From CAYWMP01 sp964459445 (GTDB lineage: Bacteria; Desulfobacterota; DSM-4660; Desulfatiglandales; HGW-15): a stretch of DNA of 37,638 nt. Below, piece by piece: positions 31,981 to 37,638 of the stretch; within the stretch, counting starts at the first letter, position 1, and the number at the start of each line of letters is the position of its first letter. The notes beneath the pieces were generated by a model. That model was not told the DNA's origin. It was given only the letters and a program-made list of their open reading frames with translations, and ran no database searches. The position numbers and the translations under genes were made by a program. Location of the stretch: assembly GCA_964459445.1 (NCBI GenBank), contig CAYWMP010000038.1:1-37638 (forward strand), written 5' to 3'.

Positions 31981-33543
31981 ATGGCCGAACAAGATTTTCA
32001 AATCAGAACGGCAAAAACAATAAAGAATTTGGACAACAAGATCTTGAAATACGATATCCAGCCCTGGGTATTTTTTGGCGCCGCAGGGCTGATTTTCGCA
32101 GGAGTGATCTTTACAATACTCGCCGGTGATGCCGCTGTAACGCTGTTTTCAGGCATGAAGGGATGGATTTGCGACTATACCGGATGGTTTCTGGTGCTGA
32201 CCATGAACGTCGTGTTGGCCACCTGCATCGGGATTATGGTCTCGCCCCTTGGCAAGCTCCGCATCGGCGGGCCGGATGCCAAGCCCGAATTCACCTATGT
32301 AAGCTGGTTTGCCATGCTGTTTAGTGCGGGCATGGGCATTGGCCTGCTCTTTTACGGGGTGGCCGAACCCATGTTCCATTACGTGGCCAATCCTCTTTCA
32401 GAGCCCGGCACCATGGAGAGTGCCAAGGCGGCCATGGAGCTGACCTTTCTCCACTGGGGCTTTCATCCCTGGGGCATATATGCGCTGATCGGATTGGGGC
32501 TGGCCTTTTTCGGCTTTACCAAGGGGCTGCCGCTGTCCATCCGCAACGTGTTTTATCCACTCCTGGGAGAGCGCATCTATGGCGGGTTCGGCAACACCAT
32601 CGATATCCTGGCCACCATCTCCTGCCTCTACGGCGTGGCCACATCCCTGGCCTTCGGCGTGCAGCAGGTGAACGCCGGCTTGGCGCACCTGTTCGGTATC
32701 CCTCAAAATGCCTTCGTTCAGGTGATATTGATTGCCGGCATCACCGCCCTTGCCACCTGGTCGGTGGTGCGAGGCCTCGAAGGCGGCATTAAGCTGCTCA
32801 GTAACATCAATATCGGGCTGGCCATCTTATTGATGATCTTTGTCTTCTTTCTCGGCCCGACACTGTTCGTCCTCAACGGATTGATCGAAAACTTCGGCAA
32901 TTACATCCAAAATTTCTTTGATCTGGGTTTCTGGAACGAGACCTATACGGAAGGCGGCAACTGGCAAAACGGGTGGACCATTTTCTATTGGGCCTGGTGG
33001 ATCGCCTGGTGTCCTTTTGTGGGCATGTTCATCGCCCGGGTCTCCTATGGGCGGACCCTGCGGGAATATCTGGCCTGCGTACTGGTCGTGCCGACGCTGG
33101 TTACCTTTACCTGGATGACCGTATTCGGCAACAGCGCCATCTTTATCGAACGGTTCATGGCCGGCGGCATGGCCAAGGCGGTTCAGGAAAACATCCCGGT
33201 CTCCCTGTTTGTCTTCCTGGAAAGTTTTCCCTTTAGCTTGGTAACCTCCCTGCTGGCCATGGTCGTCGTGATCTTCTTCTTTGTGACCTCTTCGGACTCC
33301 GGCTCCATGGTCATCGATATCATCACGGCCGGCGGCAACCCGGATCCGCCCAAGCCCCAGCGATTGTTCTGGGCCATCCTCGAAGGCACCGTCGCGGCGG
33401 TCCTCCTTTTGGGCGGGGGCATGGTGGCCCTGCAAACAGCGGCCATCAGCACCGGGCTTCCCTTTGCCATCATTTTGTTCATAATGTGTTTCGCGATAAT
33501 CAAAGGGCTTGTGGAGCATGCGAAAGAACATGGTTACAACTGA
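31981..33543 (+). CDS. BCCT-family betaine/carnitine/choline transporter
   Basis: 520 residues with about twelve transmembrane helices. The diagnostic glycine-rich unwound helix appears as SAGMGIGLLFYGVAEPMFHY, as in sodium-coupled BetP. The tryptophan-rich segment WTIFYWAWWIAWCPFVGMFIARVSYGRTLRE and DSGSMVIDIITAGGNPDPP are also BCCT hallmarks. N- and C-tails are short, without the long osmosensing tail of BetP, suggesting nutrient uptake rather than osmotic regulation. AAGGAGGT lies six bases before the ATG. GC content and codon choice (many C/G third positions) appear higher than in the flanking genes. Most likely imports the methylated substrate of the operon at 20-27 kb. Confidence 0.95.
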   Translation: MAEQDFQIRTAKTIKNLDNKILKYDIQPWVFFGAAGLIFAGVIFTILAGDAAVTLFSGMKGWICDYTGWFLVLTMNVVLATCIGIMVSPLGKLRIGGPDAKPEFTYVSWFAMLFSAGMGIGLLFYGVAEPMFHYVANPLSEPGTMESAKAAMELTFLHWGFHPWGIYALIGLGLAFFGFTKGLPLSIRNVFYPLLGERIYGGFGNTIDILATISCLYGVATSLAFGVQQVNAGLAHLFGIPQNAFVQVILIAGITALATWSVVRGLEGGIKLLSNINIGLAILLMIFVFFLGPTLFVLNGLIENFGNYIQNFFDLGFWNETYTEGGNWQNGWTIFYWAWWIAWCPFVGMFIARVSYGRTLREYLACVLVVPTLVTFTWMTVFGNSAIFIERFMAGGMAKAVQENIPVSLFVFLESFPFSLVTSLLAMVVVIFFFVTSSDSGSMVIDIITAGGNPDPPKPQRLFWAILEGTVAAVLLLGGGMVALQTAAISTGLPFAIILFIMCFAIIKGLVEHAKEHGYN

Positions 33544-33620
33544 TTGGCGTGGCAAGAAAGCGATGTTGAGTCACCTGACGCAACATAAGGAATAGTCTGT
33601 ATGTTCTTATACGTTTTTGT

Positions 33621-33660
33621 CGGCTGCATCATGCCCATCCCAAGACAAAGCAGCCGGTTT
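33621..33660 (+). terminator. Possible terminator after the BCCT gene
   Basis: CGGCTGC (33621-33627) pairs with GCAGCCG (33650-33656) around a 22-nt loop and is followed by GTTTTC. The long loop and short T-run make it a weak or attenuating terminator ahead of the binding-protein gene. Confidence 0.4.
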
Positions 33661-33677
33661 TCAAATAGGAGGCACTT

Positions 33678-34598
33678 ATGAAAAAAAAGGCAACCATTTA
33701 TTATACGGCAGTGCTGTTTTTTATATCAGCATTACTGGTGGCCCTTGTTCCCGTCCAGGCCGTGGCAGCCCAAAAGACTGTTCGCCTGTCCTATGTGGAA
33801 TGGTCCGAGACGGTGGCAGCCACCAATATGGTCAAAACAGTGATACAGGAAAAGCTCGGTCATGCCTGCGAAATCATTCCGATGACAGCGGATAAAATGT
33901 GGGAAGCAGTGGCCGCCGGCAGGGTCGACGGCATGGTGGCGGCCTGGCTGCCCACGACACACGGCCATTTTTATGAGCAATACAAGGATCAGATCATGGA
34001 TCTGGGCCCGAATATGGTCGGGACTCAAATCGGACTGGTGGTGCCGGATATCACCGTGGGTCGGCAAACGGCCTCATCCGGACAACGCAATGCTCCCTAT
34101 ATCAAGGCCGCTTCGATTAACGATCTGAAAGAATATGCGGATAAATTTAATCGAAGAATCATCGGCATCGATCCGGAAGCCGGTATCATGAAAAAGACAC
34201 GAGAGGCCCTGCGGGCATACGGCTTGTACAACTACGAGCTGGTTAAAGGGAGCGAAGTCTCCATGACCGCCGAGCTGTCCAATGCGATCAGAAAACAGCG
34301 GTGGATCGTGGTGACCGGATGGATACCTCACTGGAAGTTTGCCCGATGGAAACTTAAGTTCCTTGATGATCCCAAAAAAATCTACGGGGGCAAAGAAGAA
34401 ATCCATACCATCGTTCGCAAGGGATTAAAGGATGATATGCCCGATGTTTATCGATTCCTCGACAATTATAATTGGGCGCCTGAAGACCTGGAACAATTGA
34501 TGATCTGGATTCAGGAAGATCATGGCATGTATCCGGGTGAAAAGGCCCTGCGCTATATGCGTTACCACTCGGAACAGATACAATCATGGCTCGATTGA
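33678..34598 (+). CDS. OpuAC-type glycine betaine substrate-binding protein
   Basis: 306 residues. Signal peptide to about residue 34 (KKKATIYYTAVLFFIS core, ending AVAAQ), so periplasmic. The mature part has the OpuAC/ProX-like two-lobed fold: YVEWSETVAATNMVKTVIQEKLG, WEAVAAGRVDGMVAAWLPTTHGHF, GIDPEAGIMKKTREAL, and VVTGWIPHWKFARW. Tryptophans in VEW, AWLP and GWIPHW probably form the aromatic cage for a quaternary ammonium head. AGGAGG lies seven bases before the ATG. No ABC permease or ATPase genes are in the window, so it is an orphan next to a secondary transporter and a betaine-domain channel. Confidence 0.88.
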   Translation: MKKKATIYYTAVLFFISALLVALVPVQAVAAQKTVRLSYVEWSETVAATNMVKTVIQEKLGHACEIIPMTADKMWEAVAAGRVDGMVAAWLPTTHGHFYEQYKDQIMDLGPNMVGTQIGLVVPDITVGRQTASSGQRNAPYIKAASINDLKEYADKFNRRIIGIDPEAGIMKKTREALRAYGLYNYELVKGSEVSMTAELSNAIRKQRWIVVTGWIPHWKFARWKLKFLDDPKKIYGGKEEIHTIVRKGLKDDMPDVYRFLDNYNWAPEDLEQLMIWIQEDHGMYPGEKALRYMRYHSEQIQSWLD

Positions 34599-34623
34599 CC
34601 GGGTCAAACCCGGAATGGATAAA

Positions 34624-34649
34624 GAGCCTTGCCCCATATGGCGAGGCTC
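34624..34649 (+). terminator. Hairpin after the binding-protein gene
   Basis: A 10-bp stem with one wobble pair (34624-34633 with 34640-34649) and a 6-nt loop, 25 bases past the stop. It lacks a T-run; probably a factor-dependent terminator or mRNA end stabiliser. Confidence 0.5.
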
Positions 34650-34975
34650 CGGCGACATCTCGTATCTGCTTACGTTAGCATTTGAAATCCCTTGTACCTT
34701 CCATTCATCGGTTCGAGCCGGAGCTTTGCTCCTTACATGCCGATTGTTTGACTAAATGGGTCAGACAATATCGATTAGTTATTGCAATCAAGAGACGTGT
34801 TTTGGGTGTTCAGTGTTCGGCGTTCAGAGTTCAGGGGGTTTCAGCGGTCGGGTACGGTCCTGAACACTGAACCCCTGAACACTCGCATTACCTAAGGGAT
34901 TGAAACAATGATCAACGCTGATTCAAAGTTGAAGGGAATTTCAAATATGTTTAGCTAGGAATCATAGGCCATATC
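34650..34975. other. Intergenic region with dispersed-type repeat, upstream of the channel gene
   Basis: About 325 bases. At 34806-34882 runs of GTTCAG-based repeats face their complements (GTGTTCAGTGTTC at 34806-34818; GAACACTGAACCCCTGAACAC at 34862-34882, forming imperfect arms). The look is of a REP-type or miniature element. No gene is evident. No convincing sigma-70 promoter was recognised before the channel gene. Confidence 0.45.
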
Positions 34976-37135
34976 ATGTCATTTGCCATGCGAATAGTTT
35001 TTTCTCGGCCGGTGTCCTTTGTCGGGGCCGCCATAATTCTGGTTTGGCTGTTCACGGCCCACTCCTTATCCCAAACTGCCTTGGCCGGTGAAGAGCCAAA
35101 CGCCCATCTCTCTGAAAAAGCAATATCGCTCGGGCGGGCCACCTGGGATACCGGCTGGTTCCAGGCCGAAATCTTCAAGGCCTTGCTGGAAGAATTGGGG
35201 TATAAGGTGGAAGGGCCGAAGACCTATGACACGCCCGAGTTTTACAGGGCACTGGCCCGTGGTGATGTGGACTTCTGGGCAAACGGTTGGTTTCCGCTAC
35301 ATAATGCCTTTATTAATGATGAAGAGGTGAGGGGCAAGGTCGAGTTGGTGGGCTATGAAGCGCGAGGAGGGGCGCTTCAGGGGTATCTCATTGACAAACA
35401 ATCGGCCGATAGATTCGGGATCACCAATCTTGGAGACCTGAAAGACCCTGAACAGGCAAGGATTTTTGATCGGGACGGCAACGGAAAGGCTGACCTGATC
35501 GGCTGCAATCCCGGATGGGGCTGTGAGATTGTCATAAAACACCATCTCGACGAATACGGCTTGCACGACACCGTGGAGCATGTTCAAGGGGATTACTCAC
35601 TCCTGATCTACGATGCCGTTTCGCGCTATAGACGGGGTGAATCCATCCTGTTCTATACATGGACGCCCAACTGGACAGTGGGCGCCCTGGTTCCGGGCGA
35701 GGATGTGACCTGGCTTGAGGTGCCCTTCGCGAGCCTGCCCGAGGATCAGAGGGGCCTTGAAAGCAGGATATCGGTCCCGGGGGTTGCCGGTTGTGGGGCG
35801 GATCCCTGCGCCATGGGCTGGCCGCCCAATGATATAAGGGTCGTGGCAAATAAGACATTCCTTCAAGAAAATCCCGCCATTAGACGGTTGGTGGAACAGG
35901 TTGTGATTCCCCTTGAAGACATCCACGCCCAGAATGTCAGAATGATCAAAGGCGAAGGCTCGGCCGAAGACTTTCGCCGCCATGCCATAGGATGGATAAA
36001 CCAAAACAGAAAAGAGGTGAGCCGGTGGCTGTCAGCGGCAAGGTTCCTCCTGAGACAGCAGCAAACAGACAAAAAGGAGGCGGCTGTCAGGGCGGAGGAT
36101 AGTGGTCGACCTAAAGCGACAACCCTGCGAGTGGCAACCAAGCGGTTTGAACCTCTTGTCACTTACCGAGGGAATCGATATGCCGGTTTCAGCGTTGAAT
36201 TGTGGGAAAAAATTGCCAAAGAAATCGGGATTGACTATGAACTCTATGGCGTGAACAGTCTCGCCAAACTCCTCGATGATGTGGAGCGCGGTGCGGCTGG
36301 GGTGGCAACAGCAGGGATCGGCATCACATGTGAGCGGGAAAAGCTATTGGATTTCTCCCACCCCTTTTTTGAATCGGGCCTCCAAATCATGGTCAGGGAA
36401 AACTCCGGATCGGTTGTGGGACAGATCTTCTCGAAGGTTATTGCCACGATCCTATCCCCTCAACTCCTTTATGTGATCGGCTTTCTGCTTCTTTTGCTAC
36501 TCATCTCTGCCCATCTCATATGGCTTGTTGAAAGACGCCGCAATCCCCAGTTTCCAAGAGAATACTTCAAAGGTATATGGGAGTCCTTTTGGTGGGCGGC
36601 CGTCACCATCACGACTGTTGGCTATGGCGACAAGACACCCCGAGGATCGGCCGGAAGATTGATTGCCCTATTCTGGATGTTTTCCGGTTTTTTCATCCTG
36701 GCCTATTTTACAGCGAGTGTGACAAGCACCATCACCGTACAGCAATTACAGGGCACTATACGCGGCCCCAACGATCTCTTTGGAAAGTCTGTGGTGACGG
36801 TCAAAAGGAGTACGGCGGCCGAATACCTCTCGAGAATAGGGCTAAAGGCCCGCGTAGTGGAGAATATTGATGAGGCCATTCGGATTTTGATGGCCGAACA
36901 GGCGGACGCGGTGGTATACGATGCACCGGTCTTGAAACATCATGCTTCCCACGAGGGAAAGGGAGAAGTAAAGGTCGTAGGTCAGGTATTCTGGAAACAA
37001 AACTACGGCATTGCCTTACAGGAGGGGAGCCCCCATAGAGAGGCCGTCAACCGTGCGCTGCTCAGGCTCATGGAGACCGGAGAATATCAGGCGATCTACG
37101 AGAAATGGTTCGGCACAGAGGCCAAAACGTCATGA
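34976..37135 (+). CDS. ProX-type betaine-binding domain fused to a GluR0-like ligand-gated K+ channel
   Basis: 719 residues. Signal peptide (hydrophobic 13-30, TALA/GEE). Residues ~48-355 are ProX: GYLIDKQSADRFGITNL, FDRDGNGKADLIGCNPGWGCE, FYTWTPNWTVG. The aromatic-cage tryptophans W105, W181 and W229 (E. coli ProX W65, W140, W188) and the C177/C183 pair are kept. Residues ~383-478 and ~597-715 are the two halves of a bacterial type-3 solute-binding domain, with the iGluR-like ligand arginine R454 (TCEREKLLDFSHPF) and acidic D649 (VVYDAPVL). Between them lie M1 (~494-517), a pore loop with potassium filter TVGYGD (547-552) and M2 (~562-583). This is GluR0 topology with an added N-terminal sensor, as in animal glutamate receptors. 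Start codon support is weak (no clear ribosome site). Confidence 0.9.
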   Translation: MSFAMRIVFSRPVSFVGAAIILVWLFTAHSLSQTALAGEEPNAHLSEKAISLGRATWDTGWFQAEIFKALLEELGYKVEGPKTYDTPEFYRALARGDVDFWANGWFPLHNAFINDEEVRGKVELVGYEARGGALQGYLIDKQSADRFGITNLGDLKDPEQARIFDRDGNGKADLIGCNPGWGCEIVIKHHLDEYGLHDTVEHVQGDYSLLIYDAVSRYRRGESILFYTWTPNWTVGALVPGEDVTWLEVPFASLPEDQRGLESRISVPGVAGCGADPCAMGWPPNDIRVVANKTFLQENPAIRRLVEQVVIPLEDIHAQNVRMIKGEGSAEDFRRHAIGWINQNRKEVSRWLSAARFLLRQQQTDKKEAAVRAEDSGRPKATTLRVATKRFEPLVTYRGNRYAGFSVELWEKIAKEIGIDYELYGVNSLAKLLDDVERGAAGVATAGIGITCEREKLLDFSHPFFESGLQIMVRENSGSVVGQIFSKVIATILSPQLLYVIGFLLLLLLISAHLIWLVERRRNPQFPREYFKGIWESFWWAAVTITTVGYGDKTPRGSAGRLIALFWMFSGFFILAYFTASVTSTITVQQLQGTIRGPNDLFGKSVVTVKRSTAAEYLSRIGLKARVVENIDEAIRILMAEQADAVVYDAPVLKHHASHEGKGEVKVVGQVFWKQNYGIALQEGSPHREAVNRALLRLMETGEYQAIYEKWFGTEAKTS

Positions 37136-37638
37136 AAGTCTTTCCTGAAACGGTCAAACTCATCTCGCTTAAAGACTCGCTGGAGCCGCTCATTGAGCAT
37201 TTCAACAGGAACAAGTCCGGCATTCGATTTCTGAGTATACTTTCATCAACTTGACCCGCTTGACGTGAACAGGGTGCCCGTGCGGTACGTAAGTCAATCA
37301 TAGATGAATTCATTGATAGTGCCCTGAATATCAGCATCGTCTGGATTAACACGATGCCTAACGATTCCGAATTGACGGCCTATGAGGCGGCAACAAGTCT
37401 TCATCACCCAAGTATTCCTCAGTTTTATGACCCTAATGGGCTGTCGGGAAAGGCTATAGCAGAGAGCATCGGATGGGAGGGCAAAGTGGCCTGGGATATT
37501 TATTTGTTTTATGCTACGGGTTTGGAATGGAAAGCTGAGCCGCCCAATCCTACAGCCAGAATGCATCAATTGCGCAGGGACTGGACCGATCAGGAGCATT
37601 TACGTGTTGGTGATGACCTGGTCAAAGCCCTTTATGAG
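37132..37638 (+). CDS. Thioredoxin-like protein, probable selenoprotein with UxxU motif (partial at window end)
   Basis: The ATG overlaps the channel gene's stop codon (ATGA, 37132-37135). Forty codons (SLKDSLEPLIEHFNRNKSGIRFLSILSST) run to TGA at 37252-37254. Two codons later comes a second TGA at 37261-37263, then the same frame stays open for 125 codons to the window end (REQGARAVRKSIIDEF, GKAIAESIGWEGKVAWDIYLF). I recall related thioredoxin-like proteins with a CPxC motif at this exact position followed by xxGARAV. Both cysteine codons are here TGA, so the motif reads U41-P-A-U44 if TGA means selenocysteine. The frame continuity, coupling to the upstream gene and placement of both TGAs at the redox site argue against a pseudogene. 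Selenocysteine genes (selA/B/C/D) are not in this window. Confidence 0.75.
37267..37283 (+). promoter_or_regulatory. Candidate bacterial SECIS hairpin
   Basis: A small stem-loop in the coding sequence: 37269-37270 pair with 37280-37281 and 37272-37273 with 37278-37279, with A37271 bulged, loop GTGC, and G37267-C37283 closing below a mismatch. Counting the U of the first TGA as 1, the loop G and U fall at 23 and 24, the same spacing as the SelB-contacting G23/U24 of E. coli fdhF. The stem is short and this is a by-eye fold. Confidence 0.35.

Noticed and set aside
32827..33555. Long minus-strand open frame (242 codons) inside the BCCT gene
   Set aside because: It is antisense to a clear transporter, has a highly charged, low-complexity translation typical of shadow frames in GC-rich genes, and has no ribosome site.
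37132..37638. Simple pseudogene with two nonsense mutations
   Set aside because: Both stops are TGA, both fall on the active-site cysteine positions, and the frame is otherwise open on each side for 40 and 125 codons. Selenocysteine explains this better, although decay is not excluded.
1..37638. CRISPR array, tRNA or rRNA genes, prophage
   Set aside because: No regularly spaced repeats, cloverleaf sequences, rRNA segments or phage structural genes were recognised anywhere in the window by eye.

Overview
The window looks like chromosomal DNA of an anaerobic or microaerobic Desulfobacterota (deltaproteobacterial) organism. The basis is lineage flavour, not a marker gene: duplicated non-pyrrolysine MttB-type methyltransferases with corrinoid proteins and DUF1638, a DUF835 membrane protein, many two-component proteins, small IR-bracketed GxxExxY and S23 genes, and a probable selenoprotein. 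No rRNA, tRNA or CRISPR was seen.

Layout. 1-7.6 kb: 3' end of cydB, a DUF1624 acyltransferase-like membrane protein, a MITE-like inverted-repeat element, dinB, a glycosidase-DUF547 fusion, and (minus strand) a REC/LuxR regulator and a secreted protein. 7.6-18.2 kb: a signalling island. It holds a sigma-54 promoter with paired upstream palindromes, an alpha-oxoamine synthase, a 7TM-DUF835 protein, a membrane hybrid histidine kinase with two receivers, a free-standing HPt protein, an NtrC-family sigma-54 activator, then a second sigma-54 promoter driving a REC-GAF-kinase protein and a small winged-helix-like protein. The parts list parallels the Vibrio CqsA-CqsS-LuxU-LuxO quorum-sensing chain, so a self-made lipid-like signal is a reasonable hypothesis.

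18.4-31.4 kb: a C1/betaine catabolism locus. A MtbA/MtaA-like methyltransferase (minus) lies divergent to a GntR/FadR regulator. Next come a pterin-binding methyltransferase, a corrinoid protein, MttB-like 1, a second corrinoid protein, DUF1638 and MttB-like 2, closed by a strong intrinsic terminator, then a hydantoinase-A-like ATPase and an FAD oxidoreductase. Two small cassettes bracketed by inverted repeats (GxxExxY and S23 four-helix-bundle genes) sit within it. The likely job is stripping methyl groups from glycine betaine or a related quaternary amine through corrinoid protein to tetrahydrofolate.

31.4-37.6 kb: uptake and sensing of the substrate. It holds an HTH-AbrB regulator, a BCCT transporter, an orphan OpuAC-type binding protein, and a 719-aa protein that fuses a ProX-type betaine-binding domain to a GluR0-like ligand-gated potassium channel. 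Overlapping that gene's stop codon (ATGA) is a thioredoxin-like gene whose two CxxC cysteines are both replaced by in-frame TGA. It is best read as a selenoprotein with a UPAU motif and runs off the window. The two most unusual items are therefore the betaine-receptor/K+-channel fusion and its translationally coupled UxxU selenoprotein; the oxoamine-synthase phosphorelay is third.
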